In this document: positions 44,866 to 53,432 of the stretch, piece by piece
Layout of the letters: each line of letters opens with the position of its first letter
Numbering within the stretch: position 1 is the first letter of the stretch
Assembly: GCA_963844695.1 (NCBI GenBank)
Contig: CAWJPL010000034.1
Location: 1-64,000 of the forward strand
DNA: 64,000 bases
DNA from: RYN-230 sp963844695
Lineage (GTDB): Bacteria > Actinomycetota > Actinomycetes > Streptosporangiales > Streptosporangiaceae
Reading direction: 5' to 3'
Notes under the pieces: model-generated
Seen by the model: only the letters and a program-made list of their open reading frames with translations
Told to the model about the DNA's origin: nothing
Databases searched by the model: none
Program-made: the position numbers and the translations under genes

Positions 44866-44972
44866 GGTGCCGCAACCCTGCGGGAGGCAGGTCAGCCGGC
44901 CCGCGCCGGGGAACGGCATCCGGCGCGGGCGGCGTAACCGCTGCTCAGGCCCGGGTTTACGGTTGCGGCACC
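44866..44972 (+). ncRNA. Structured 5' leader (riboswitch-like) of the transglycosylase-like gene
   Basis: A 12-bp perfect closing stem pairs GGTGCCGCAACC (44866-44877) with GGTTGCGGCACC (44961-44972). Inside lies a 10-bp perfect hairpin CCCGCGCCGG (44900-44909) / CCGGCGCGGG (44920-44929). About 250 nt of leader follow before the gene, including a hairpin-like GTCCCCGAAAGGGTCTCTGG stretch. Rpf-like genes in actinobacteria often have c-di-AMP (ydaO) riboswitches, but I could not find that class's CAGCTAAC tail here, so the class is open. Confidence 0.55.
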
Positions 44973-45223
44973 CAACGGGACTAAGCGTCCGTGGTCCCCG
45001 AAAGGGTCTCTGGGGCACGTCCTTAACGCGCCCAAACTGTGTTTCGGGCGACCGTTATTCCGGTTGTCCCCTTTTTAGGACGCTATTCCGCCGTTTTCCT
45101 GCGTCCAGCGTTCAGCTTCCCGTAAGTTCCGGCAAGAAGGCGTTCCTTGTGCCATCTGACGCCGGCTCGCTGAGCCGCCGCCAGCTCGCCAGGTGAATGC
45201 GAAGGCTCGCGGACAGGAGTGGG

Positions 45224-45892
45224 ATGCCTCAAGCACCCCGTCATTCCAGGCCCAAGACCCCCCGGAGACCCGCCGTCAAGATCGGCGTCCCGGTAGCGGC
45301 CGCAGCGACGCTCGCAGGCGTTGCTGCGGCTTTCGTGTTCTTGACGGGCGGATCCGCTGGATCCGCCGCGTCCACGTCTCCGTCGCACAGCAAGATCTCC
45401 GTGGCCAGCTCCGCGTCGAGCCTGACCAGCGACGACATGATGATCGACGTCCATCATCAGGTCGCCGCCCGGACAGTCCGTGACACCGCCCGGAGCATCC
45501 GGCGCCACTATCTGGCCAAGCTCGCCGCGGCCCGGCTCGCCCGGAAGCAGGCCGCCGAGGAAGCCGCCAAGCAGGCCGCCAAACAGCAGGCGGCCGCCGC
45601 GGCCCAGCCGACTGCGAGCCCGAGCCCGCCGGCCAGTTCGACCGGCAGCAGCGGGGACGCCGCTCACTCCGCGCTCGGGATCTGCGTCCGCAACGCCGAA
45701 GAGGGCGGCAGCTACGCCTGGGGACCCGGTAACGGCGGCGGCGCCTACCAGTTCGTGCTGGGAACCTGGGAAACCTACGGTGGCTCGGCCAGCGAGTACG
45801 GCGTGGCCGGCCCCGCTTACCAGGACCAGATCTTCGATAACGCCATCGCGGCCGGAGGTGCCTCGAACTGGACGGCGTACGACGGCTGCTGA
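45224..45892 (+). CDS. Secreted transglycosylase/Rpf-like protein
   Basis: 222 residues; ATG with AGGAG upstream. N-terminal signal anchor (VKIGVPVAAAATLAGVAAAFVFL, about residues 17-40), a Ser/Thr linker, an Ala/Lys/Gln-rich helical region (LAAARLARKQAAEEAAKQAAKQ) and a C-terminal catalytic-type domain ICVRNAEEGGSYAWGPGNGGGAYQFVLGTWETYGGSASEYGVA. That domain resembles Rpf/transglycosylase modules that cut peptidoglycan; the Glu in CVRNAEE fits the catalytic acid. Led by a long structured 5' leader, so probably controlled at the RNA level. Confidence 0.82.
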   Translation: MPQAPRHSRPKTPRRPAVKIGVPVAAAATLAGVAAAFVFLTGGSAGSAASTSPSHSKISVASSASSLTSDDMMIDVHHQVAARTVRDTARSIRRHYLAKLAAARLARKQAAEEAAKQAAKQQAAAAAQPTASPSPPASSTGSSGDAAHSALGICVRNAEEGGSYAWGPGNGGGAYQFVLGTWETYGGSASEYGVAGPAYQDQIFDNAIAAGGASNWTAYDGC

Positions 45893-46077
45893 CGGTGCGC
45901 CGCCTCAGCTGGCGGTGACGGTCACGGGCGGTCGTCCGGCCCAGGTGATCTTGTCCGGCTGGCCGGCGCTGGCGGCCCTTTATCGCGCTGCCGAACCGTC
46001 AACCCGGCTGGGGCGGGCGGGGCTGACTGTGTGATGCTGGCAGGATCGCCCAACCGCCGATCAAGCCTGGGGGCCCC

Positions 46078-46644
46078 GTGAGCATTCCGCCCATGCCGAG
46101 CCGCGTGCCGGCCGGCGCCACGACCGAGGGTGACGGGATCGTCCTCGGGGACGGCCCGGTCCGGGTGGACGCCTTCATCGACTTCCTCTGCCCGTACTGC
46201 CAGCGCTTTGAGCTGTCCTCGGGCCCGGCGCTGGCCACCATGCTGGCCGAGCACCGGATCAGCCTCGCCTACCACCCGATGAACTTCCTCGACCAGGCCT
46301 CGACGACGCGTTACTCGACCCGTGCGGCCGCGGCGTCGGGCTGCGCCGCCGACTCCGGCCGGTTCCTGGAGTACACGCACGCGCTGTTCGTCAATCAGCC
46401 CCCCGAGGGCAGTGCGGGGCTGAGTGACTCCGAGCTCGCCGCGCTCGCCGGCGAGGCCGGACTGCCGGCCCAGGCTTTCGCCAGCTGCCTGGGCGAGGCG
46501 CCGTACCTGGACTGGCCGTCGTACGTGACGGCGCGCGCCACAGCCGAGGGGGTCAGTGCCACCCCGACCGTCCTGGTCGCCGGGGTGCCGGTGCCGGCGG
46601 AGAGCAAGGCCATCGCCCGCGCCGTGGACCAGGTCAGCGCGTAG
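46078..46644 (+). CDS. DsbA-family thioredoxin-fold protein
   Basis: 188 residues, GTG start with GGGGG upstream. The redox motif is CPYC in VDAFIDFLCPYCQRFE (about residues 38-41 of the domain), and the cis-Pro loop is ATPTVLV near the end. Fold-type DsbA insertion helices lie between. No signal peptide or membrane anchor, unlike most actinobacterial DsbA-like proteins, so it may act in the cytoplasm (FrnE-like oxidoreductase) or the N-terminus is misplaced. Confidence 0.87.
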   Translation: MSIPPMPSRVPAGATTEGDGIVLGDGPVRVDAFIDFLCPYCQRFELSSGPALATMLAEHRISLAYHPMNFLDQASTTRYSTRAAAASGCAADSGRFLEYTHALFVNQPPEGSAGLSDSELAALAGEAGLPAQAFASCLGEAPYLDWPSYVTARATAEGVSATPTVLVAGVPVPAESKAIARAVDQVSA

Positions 46645-46695
46645 ACCTGACCTCAGTCGTCAGCACCTACTCGCGAGATGAGCCGAGGAGCAGCG

Positions 46696-48135
46696 ATGCA
46701 CGACGCACCCGTCGTCGACACCGCGAGTGGCGCCGTGCGGGGCCGCCGGACCGGCGGCGTCCTGGCCTTCCTGGGGATCCCGTACGCCGCGCCGCCGTTC
46801 GGGCTCAACCGGCTCCGCGCGCCGCAGCCGGTGTCACCGTGGGCCGGGGTGCGCGACGCGATCGCGTACGGCCCGACCGTCCCGAAGGGCGAGTACTCGG
46901 CGGCGGTCCGGCCGCTGCTGCCGGAGGTCACCATCCCCGGCGAGGATTGCCTGAACCTGAACGTCTGGACGCCCGACCCTTCTTCGCCCCGCCTCCCGGC
47001 ACCGGGCCTCTCGGCGTCCGGCCCCTCCACGGTCAGGCTGCCGGTCTTCGTGTGGATCCACGGCGGCTCGTTCACCAACGGCTCGGGAGCCAACGCGGCG
47101 TACGACGGGACCGCGTTCGCCCGGGACGGCGTCGTCTGCGTGACGATCAACTACCGGCTCGGCGCGGACGGCTTCCTCGAGCTTCCCGACGCCGACCCGA
47201 ACCGCGGGCTGCAGGACATGATCGCCGCCCTGACCTGGGTGCGCGACAACATCGGCGCGTTCGGCGGTGATCCGGGCCAGGTCACGCTGGCCGGTGAGTC
47301 CGCGGGCGCGATGGCCATCGCCGCGCTCATGTCCGTCCCTGCCGCCCGCGGCCTGTTCGCCCGGGCCGTGCTGCAGAGTGGCGCCGCGGCGAACGTGCTG
47401 ACCGCCGCCCAGGCCGCGCAGGTGAGCGAGGGCTTCACGGCCCTGCTCGGCGTGGCCCCGACCCGGGAGGCGGTCGCCGGCGTGCCGGTGGACCAGCTTG
47501 TGGCCGCCGTCACAGCGCTGGGAGCGGAGGTGAGCGCGCCTGCTGGAGCGGCCCGATGGGGTGATCTCGCGCGGCTGCTACCGTTCGCGCCGGTGGCCGA
47601 CGGCGAACTGCTGCCGCGGCTGCCCTTGGACGACGTCTCTGGGCAGGTGCCGGCGATGATCGGCACCAACCGGGACGAGGCGCGGCTCTTCCTCGTCCCG
47701 AGCGGGATGATCGACGCCGCCGACGACGCCACGCTGGCCCGCTTCGCGGCCGGTTACGGGATTACCGACCTCTCCGCGTTCTCCGGCGCGACGCCGGGTG
47801 AGGTGCTGTGTAACCTGCACAGCTACGTCAACTTCGGGCGGCCGGCGGATCAGCTGGCCGGGGCCCGGGGCGAGACCCTGACGTGGCGGTACCGCTTCGA
47901 TGGGCTCGACGTCACCGACAACGACGGCCTCGGTTCCTGCCACGCCGCGGAGATCCCCTTCGTGTTCGGCACGACCGGCCTGCCCCAGATGCGGCTGCTG
48001 ATAGGCGCGCGCCCCCCGGCGGCCGTGGCTGAGACCATGCACTCCACCTGGGTCCGGTTCGCGGCCAGCGGCGATCCCGGCTGGCCGCCGGGCACCACGG
48101 CCCGCCTGGCCGATAAGCTGACGGTCGTCAGATGA
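46696..48135 (+). CDS. Type-B carboxylesterase
   Basis: 479 residues from the ATG at 46696 with GAGGAG six bases upstream. Alpha/beta-hydrolase esterase with FLGIPYAAPPFGLNRLRAP, EDCLNLNVWTP, oxyanion hole VWIHGGSF, nucleophile GESAGA, acidic residue in GTNRDEARLF and His in GSCHAAEIPFVFG. The C-terminus (WPPGTTARLADKLTVVR) is a little shorter than usual. No signal peptide; cytoplasmic esterase. It ends only ten bases before the fluoride riboswitch, without an obvious terminator. Confidence 0.9.
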   Translation: MHDAPVVDTASGAVRGRRTGGVLAFLGIPYAAPPFGLNRLRAPQPVSPWAGVRDAIAYGPTVPKGEYSAAVRPLLPEVTIPGEDCLNLNVWTPDPSSPRLPAPGLSASGPSTVRLPVFVWIHGGSFTNGSGANAAYDGTAFARDGVVCVTINYRLGADGFLELPDADPNRGLQDMIAALTWVRDNIGAFGGDPGQVTLAGESAGAMAIAALMSVPAARGLFARAVLQSGAAANVLTAAQAAQVSEGFTALLGVAPTREAVAGVPVDQLVAAVTALGAEVSAPAGAARWGDLARLLPFAPVADGELLPRLPLDDVSGQVPAMIGTNRDEARLFLVPSGMIDAADDATLARFAAGYGITDLSAFSGATPGEVLCNLHSYVNFGRPADQLAGARGETLTWRYRFDGLDVTDNDGLGSCHAAEIPFVFGTTGLPQMRLLIGARPPAAVAETMHSTWVRFAASGDPGWPPGTTARLADKLTVVR

Positions 48136-48145
48136 TGCCCTGACG

Positions 48146-48212
48146 CGGAGGTCGTGGCCTCCCGAACCGCTCCGGCTGATGGCTTCTGCCCAGACCGCTG
48201 CGCACGGAGGCC
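48146..48212 (+). promoter_or_regulatory. Fluoride (crcB) riboswitch with Shine-Dalgarno sequestration
   Basis: P1 stem GGAGG (48147-48151) / CCTCC (48158-48162), then GAACCGC and GGCTGATGGCTTCTGCC (48173-48190), matching the conserved AACCGC and GCTGATG(G/A)C(T)xCTGC core of crcB-motif RNAs. GGCCTCC (48156-48162) is fully complementary to GGAGGCC (48206-48212), which contains the crcB ribosome site, so P1 and the sequestering helix exclude each other. This fits fluoride-ON translational control. Confidence 0.75.
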
Positions 48213-48218
48213 TTCGCG

Positions 48219-48740
48219 TTGCCTGACCCTCATCGCGGCCCGGCCGGGCCGCCCGGCCCGGACCAGGGCCGTGCGCCAGCCACGGACCTGGCCGTCGCCC
48301 CCGGGCCGGCCCCGCCGCCCGGGCGTCCCGCGCCGCGCAGGCTGCCCCGGATCGACCGCCGGGAGCTGGCCGCCATCTTCGCCGGCGGCGCCCTGGGCAC
48401 GCTGCTGCGGGCCGTACTGGCCGAGGCGTTCCCGCACCCGGCGACCGCGTGGCCCTGGCCCACGTTCGCGGTCAACATCGTGGCCGCGTTCCTGCTCGGC
48501 TACTTCGTCACCCGCCTGCAGGAGCGGCTGCCGCTGTCCAGCTACCGGCGGCCGTTGCTCGGCACCGGGCTGTGCGGCGGCCTGTCCACGTTCTCGACCA
48601 TGCAGGTGGAGATCCTGAAGATGCTCGACGCGCACGCCTGGGGGCTGGCGTCCGGTTACGCGGCGGCCAGCGTGGCGGCCGGCTACGCCGCGGTCCACCT
48701 GGCGACCGTGCTGGTCCGGCGGGTCCGGGTGCTGCGGTGA
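48219..48740 (+). CDS. crcB: CrcB/Fluc fluoride channel subunit 1
   Basis: 173 residues from a TTG with GGAGG eight bases upstream. A Pro-rich 48-residue N-terminus precedes four helices: GGALGTLLRAVLAEAF, FAVNIVAAFLLGYFVTRL, TGLCGGLSTFSTMQVEIL and ASVAAGYAAVHLATVLV. The motifs GxLLR, VNIxAxFxLG and GGxSTFST are the Fluc pore signature. Works with the second CrcB as an antiparallel heterodimer that exports fluoride. Preceded by a fluoride riboswitch. Confidence 0.92.
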   Translation: MPDPHRGPAGPPGPDQGRAPATDLAVAPGPAPPPGRPAPRRLPRIDRRELAAIFAGGALGTLLRAVLAEAFPHPATAWPWPTFAVNIVAAFLLGYFVTRLQERLPLSSYRRPLLGTGLCGGLSTFSTMQVEILKMLDAHAWGLASGYAAASVAAGYAAVHLATVLVRRVRVLR

Positions 48741-48750
48741 GGAGGCGGCC

Positions 48751-49116
48751 GTGAACGTGTTCCTGTGGGCCGGGGTCATCCTCATCGGGGGCGCCGGGTC
48801 GGTGGCCCGCTTCCTGGCGGATGGGCTGGTCGCGTCGGCAGCGGGCCGTGACTTCCCCTTCGGCACCCTCGTCGTCAACGTGTCCGGCGCGGTGATCCTC
48901 GGGCTGCTCACCGGGCTGGCCCTCAGCCATGACCAGGCGCTGCTCGCAGGCACGGCTGCGGTCGGCTCGTACACCACGTTCTCGACGTGGATGTTCGAGA
49001 CCGACCGGCTCGGCGAGGAACGCCAGTACGGCAAGGCGGCGGCGAACGTGATCGTCAGCCTGATCCTCGGCGTCGCCGCCGCGGCGCTGGGCCGGCTGAT
49101 CGGGGCGCAGCTATGA
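48751..49116 (+). CDS. crcB: CrcB/Fluc fluoride channel subunit 2
   Basis: 121 residues, GTG start with GAGGAGG upstream. Four helices: FLWAGVILIGGAGSVARFL, FGTLVVNVSGAVILGLLTGLAL, VGSYTTFSTWMFE and VIVSLILGVAAAALGRL, with VNVSGxxxLG and TTFSTW (pore Phe box and Na+ site region). Ten bases after the first subunit and overlapping the next gene (ATGA), so a tight operon. Paired crcB genes usually make heterodimeric channels. Confidence 0.92.
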   Translation: MNVFLWAGVILIGGAGSVARFLADGLVASAAGRDFPFGTLVVNVSGAVILGLLTGLALSHDQALLAGTAAVGSYTTFSTWMFETDRLGEERQYGKAAANVIVSLILGVAAAALGRLIGAQL

Positions 49117-52100
49117 ACGTGGACTGCATCAAGCTGACCAGCTACTTCAGCGAACGCCATCGGGCCGGTGGCCGGTTCGTCGCGGATGCGCTCCTCGACC
49201 TGTACGGGAGTCACGAGATCGCCGCGAGCATCCTGCTCCGGGGCACCGAAGGGTTCGGGCTCAAGCATCACCTGCGCACCGACCGCTCGCTCACCCTCTC
49301 CGAGGACCTGCCGCTCACCGCGATCGCGGTCGACAGCCGTCCGCGCATCGAGGCCGTGCTGGGCCCGGCTCTCGAACTGAACCCGGCCGGGCTGGTCACC
49401 CTGGAACGGGCGCGCCTGCTCACCGGGCCCGTGCTTACCGCCGGGAGCGGGCTCACTGCTCAGGCTGGGCTCGGGGGCGGGGTCACCCCCGGCCCGGGGG
49501 ACATGCCCGGGGAGAGCAAGCTCACCGTCTATCTCGGCCGCCAGGAACGGGTCTACCGGGTGCCCGCCTTCGTGGCGGTCTGCGACCTGCTGCACCGGCG
49601 GGGCGTGGCCGGCGCCACCGCACTGCTCGGCGTGGACGGCACGGCGCGCGGCCGGCGGGAACGGGCCAGGTTCTTCAGCCGCAACGCCGAGGTGCCGATG
49701 ATGGTGGTCGCCGTGGGGTCCGGGGACCGGATCGGGCAGGTGCTGCCCGAGCTGGGCACCCTGCTGCGCCGCCCGCTGGCCACCCTCGAACGGGTCCAGG
49801 TGTGCAAGCGTGACGGGCGGCTCCTCGCCCCGCCCGCCCCGCTGCCGGCCGCCGACGATCGCGGCATGGCGCTGTGGCACAAGCTCATGATCTTCAGCTC
49901 CGAAGCGGCCCAGCACGGCGGCCAGCCGGTGCATCGGGCCATGGTCCGGCGGCTGCGCTCCGCGGGGATCAGCGGCGCCACCACCCTGCGCGGGATCTGG
50001 GGGTTCCACGGCGACCACCCGCCGCACGGCGACCGCGTCCTGCAACTGGGCCGCCATGTGCCCGTGGTGACCATCGTGATCGACAGCCCGGAGCGGATCG
50101 CGACGGCCTTCCCCATCATCGACGAGCTCACCAGCGAGCACGGGCTCGTCACCAGCGAGACCATCCCCGCCCTGCGCGCCGCCGCGGGTGACCGGCGCCG
50201 GGGCGGCCCGCGGCTGGCCACTCACCATCTGCCCGGGGGATCCACAGTGAAGCTGCTCGTCGCGAACCGGGCGGAGATCGCAGTGCGCGTCATGGCCACC
50301 GCGGCCGTGCTCGGCATCGACACCGTCGCGGTCTACCCGGACGACGACGCGGACTGCGCCCACGTGGCCCGGGCGGGCGCTGCGGTGCGCCTGCCGGGAG
50401 CGGGCCCGGCCGCCTATCTCGACGTCGGCGCGATCGTCGAGGCCGCCACCGGCTCCGGGTGTGACACCCTGCATCCGGGCTACGGCTTCCTGGCCGAGAA
50501 CAGCGCGCTCGCCCGGGCCTGCGCCGCGGCCGGCCTCCGCTTCGCCGGGCCCGCGCCGGAGGTGCTCGACCTGTTCGGCGACAAGACCGCCGCGCGGGCC
50601 CGGGCCGCCGACCTCGGGATCCCGCTGGCCCGGGCCACGGAGGGCCCGGCTGATCCCGGGCAGGCGCGCGCGTTCCTGGCCAGCCTCGGCCCCGGGGCCG
50701 CGGTGATGGTGAAGGCGGTCGCCGGAGGCGGTGGCCGCGGCATGCGGCCGGTGCTCGACCCGGCCGGCCTGGACGAGGCGATCCGGCGCAGCGCCTCCGA
50801 AGCGCAGGCGGCCTTCGGTGATCCCGCGGTGTACGTGGAGGAGTTGCTTACCCGGGCCCGGCACGTCGAGGTGCAGGTCCTCGGGGACGGCGCCGCGGTC
50901 GCCGTGCTCGGCGACCGCGACTGCAGCCTGCAGCGGCGGCGGCAGAAACTGATCGAGGTCGCCCCGGCCCCCCTCGCGGATGACCTCCGCGCCCGGCTGC
51001 ACGAGGCGGCCCGGGCTCTCATCGCCTCGACCGCCTACACCGGGCTGGCCACGGTCGAGTTCCTCGTCACCGGGCACCGGTTCGTGTTCCTGGAAGTGAA
51101 TCCGCGGATCCAGGTCGAGCACACGGTGACCGAGGAGGTCACCGGCCTCGACCTGGTCGAGCTCATGCTGCGCGTCACCGGCGGCGAGACCCTGGCGGAC
51201 CTGGGCCTGAGCGGTCCGCATCCCGGCGGCCCGCCCGAGGCCCGGGGCTGCGCCATCCAGGCCCGGGTCAACACCGAGACGGTGCGGCCGGACGGGACCG
51301 TGCTCCCGGCCAGCGGGACCCTGACCCGGTTCCAGCCCCCGGCGGGCCGCGGGATCCGGGTCGACACCCACGGCTACCCCGGCTACGCCATCAGCCCCCG
51401 CTACGACTCGCTGCTGGCCAAGGTGATCGTCACCGGAGCCGGCCCTCGCGCGGCCGCGAACCGGCTGCGCAGTGCCCTGGAGGAGTTCGGCCTCGCGGGC
51501 GTTGCGGAAAATCTGGGCCTGCTCCGTGCGCTCGCCGGCCATCTCGACGACCCGGACCTGGACACGACCTGGGTTGACCGTCATCTCGGCCTGCTGGTCC
51601 CTGACCCGGGCCCGGCCCCGCAGGGCAGACGGCCGGCCGTCGGGGCCGGCGGCAGCGACGGGGCCGCTGTCCGCGCGCCGCTGCCCGGGACGGTCATCGC
51701 CATCGCGGCCCGGCCCGGCGAGGCGGTCACGGCCGGCCGGGAGCTTCTGGTGCTGGAGGCCATGAAGATGGAGCACGTCGTCGCGGCCCCCGGCGCCGGC
51801 GTGATCACCAGCCTGGCCGTGCAGGTCGGGGAGACGGTCGCGGCCGGGGCGCTGCTCGCCACCATCGAACCGGGTGACCACGACGAGCCAGGCGGCCCCG
51901 GGGGCGCCGCCATCGACCTCGGCCAGATCCGCCCCGATCTGGACGAGGCGATCCGGCGGCACCAGGTCGGCTCCGACTCCTACCGGCAGGAGGCGACCGC
52001 GCGGCGGCACGCCAGCGGCCGCCGCACCGCCCGGGAGAACGTCGCTGACCTGGTCGACGAGGGCAGCTTCGTGGAGTACGGGGCGCTCACCATCGCCGCC

Positions 52101-53432
52101 CAGCGGCGGCGCCGCTCGCTCGCCGACCTGATCGAGCGGACCCCGGCCGACGGCCTGGTGATGGGCACGGCGGCGGTCGGCGGCCAGCCGGTCGCGGTGA
52201 TGTCCTACGACTACACCGTCCTGGCCGGCACGCAGGGCATCCAGAACCACCGCAAGACCGACCGGCTTCTCGGGCTGGCCCGGCGCGAGCACCTGCCCGT
52301 GGTGATCTTCGCCGAGGGTGGGGGCGGCCGCCCGGGTGACACCGACACCGCCGCGGTCGCGCAGCTCGACGTGACCACGTTCCGTCTGCTCGCCGCGCTA
52401 AACGGGCAGGTACCGCTGGTCGCCATCGTCTCCGGCTACTGTTTCGCCGGCAACGCCGCGCTGGCCGCGGCGTGCGACGTCATCATCGCGACCGAGGGCA
52501 GCAGCCTCGGCATGGGCGGCCCCGCGATGATCGAGGGCGGCGGCCTCGGCGTGGTGGCGCCGGGCGACGTGGGGCCGATGTCGGTGCAGGTGCCCAACGG
52601 CGTGGTCGACGTTCTCGTCCCCGGCGACGCCGCGGCGGTCGCGACGGCCCGCGCGTACCTGGGCTACGTCGCCGGCCCGGCCGGGGCCGCCGGCGGGGCC
52701 GGGGCCGTTCACGCGGATCAGCGGGTGCTGCGCCATCTGGTACCCGAGAACCGGGTCCGGGCCTACGACGTCCGCCCCGTCATCGACGCCCTGTTCGACC
52801 TGGACTCGGTACTGGAGCTGCGCCCGGAGTTCGGGGTGGGCATCATCACCGCGCTGGCCAGGCTGGACGGCCGGCCGGTCGGGGTGATCGCGAACAACCC
52901 GCGTCATCTGGGCGGCGCCATCGACGCAGACGCCGCCAGCAAGGCGACCCGGTTCCTCGGGCTCTGCCAGGCCCACCGGCTCGCGATCGTCTCGCTGTGT
53001 GACACCCCCGGGTTCATGGTCGGGCCGGAGGCCGAGAAGACCGCGACCGTGCGCCGGTTCGGCGCGATGTTCATCGCCGGGGCCCGGCTGACCGTCCCGC
53101 TGTGTGCCGTGGTCCTGCGCAAGGCCTACGGCCTCGGCGCGATGGCGATGGCCGGCGGGGACCTCAAGGCCCCGCTGCTCTGCGTGGCCTGGCCGACCGG
53201 GGAGTTCGGCGGGATGGGGCTGGAGGGGGCGGTCCGGCTGGGCTTCCGCAAGGAACTGGACGCGATCGCCGACCCGGCCGCCCGCCAGGAGCGGTACGAG
53301 CAGCTGGTCGCCGAGTACTACGAGAAGGGCAAGGCGCTCAGCACCGCGGCCGCCTTCGAGATCGACGACGTCATTGATCCGGCCCAGACCCGTCACGTCC
53401 TGACCCAGACCCTGGCCCGGACGAGGTCATGA
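49113..53432 (+). CDS. DUF190 repeats in frame with biotin carboxylase-BCCP-carboxyltransferase (acyl-CoA carboxylase)
   Basis: 1439 residues. About 1-365: three DUF190 modules (CIKLTSYFSERHRAGGRF, SKLTVYLGRQERVYRVPAF, LWHKLMIFSSEAAQHGGQPV), the CrcB-associated family. From about 379: biotin carboxylase KLLVANRAEIAVRVMA with ATP-grasp AVAGGGGRGM, FLEVNPRIQVEHTVTEE and YDSLLAKVI; BCCP with biotinyl Lys in EAMKMEH (about 882-888); carboxyltransferase (about 940-1439) with GYCFAGNAALAAACDV. Fused BC-BCCP-CT chains are known acyl-CoA carboxylases; fusion to DUF190 is not usual. A GTG at 50247 with GGGGG could start the carboxylase alone. A TGA overlapping it in the +1 frame suggests an ancestral GTGA junction. 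Confidence 0.85.
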   Translation: MNVDCIKLTSYFSERHRAGGRFVADALLDLYGSHEIAASILLRGTEGFGLKHHLRTDRSLTLSEDLPLTAIAVDSRPRIEAVLGPALELNPAGLVTLERARLLTGPVLTAGSGLTAQAGLGGGVTPGPGDMPGESKLTVYLGRQERVYRVPAFVAVCDLLHRRGVAGATALLGVDGTARGRRERARFFSRNAEVPMMVVAVGSGDRIGQVLPELGTLLRRPLATLERVQVCKRDGRLLAPPAPLPAADDRGMALWHKLMIFSSEAAQHGGQPVHRAMVRRLRSAGISGATTLRGIWGFHGDHPPHGDRVLQLGRHVPVVTIVIDSPERIATAFPIIDELTSEHGLVTSETIPALRAAAGDRRRGGPRLATHHLPGGSTVKLLVANRAEIAVRVMATAAVLGIDTVAVYPDDDADCAHVARAGAAVRLPGAGPAAYLDVGAIVEAATGSGCDTLHPGYGFLAENSALARACAAAGLRFAGPAPEVLDLFGDKTAARARAADLGIPLARATEGPADPGQARAFLASLGPGAAVMVKAVAGGGGRGMRPVLDPAGLDEAIRRSASEAQAAFGDPAVYVEELLTRARHVEVQVLGDGAAVAVLGDRDCSLQRRRQKLIEVAPAPLADDLRARLHEAARALIASTAYTGLATVEFLVTGHRFVFLEVNPRIQVEHTVTEEVTGLDLVELMLRVTGGETLADLGLSGPHPGGPPEARGCAIQARVNTETVRPDGTVLPASGTLTRFQPPAGRGIRVDTHGYPGYAISPRYDSLLAKVIVTGAGPRAAANRLRSALEEFGLAGVAENLGLLRALAGHLDDPDLDTTWVDRHLGLLVPDPGPAPQGRRPAVGAGGSDGAAVRAPLPGTVIAIAARPGEAVTAGRELLVLEAMKMEHVVAAPGAGVITSLAVQVGETVAAGALLATIEPGDHDEPGGPGGAAIDLGQIRPDLDEAIRRHQVGSDSYRQEATARRHASGRRTARENVADLVDEGSFVEYGALTIAAQRRRRSLADLIERTPADGLVMGTAAVGGQPVAVMSYDYTVLAGTQGIQNHRKTDRLLGLARREHLPVVIFAEGGGGRPGDTDTAAVAQLDVTTFRLLAALNGQVPLVAIVSGYCFAGNAALAAACDVIIATEGSSLGMGGPAMIEGGGLGVVAPGDVGPMSVQVPNGVVDVLVPGDAAAVATARAYLGYVAGPAGAAGGAGAVHADQRVLRHLVPENRVRAYDVRPVIDALFDLDSVLELRPEFGVGIITALARLDGRPVGVIANNPRHLGGAIDADAASKATRFLGLCQAHRLAIVSLCDTPGFMVGPEAEKTATVRRFGAMFIAGARLTVPLCAVVLRKAYGLGAMAMAGGDLKAPLLCVAWPTGEFGGMGLEGAVRLGFRKELDAIADPAARQERYEQLVAEYYEKGKALSTAAAFEIDDVIDPAQTRHVLTQTLARTRS

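Noticed and set aside
44866..44972. Assignment of the leader RNA to the c-di-AMP (ydaO) class
   Set aside because: Gene context fits but the conserved ydaO tail was not found; kept as an unclassified structured leader.
47850..52292. Very long minus-strand open frame (about 1480 codons) opposite the carboxylase and esterase
   Set aside because: Low-complexity Arg/Gly/Pro/Gln composition typical of the antisense of GC-rich coding DNA; the plus strand has clear enzyme domains.
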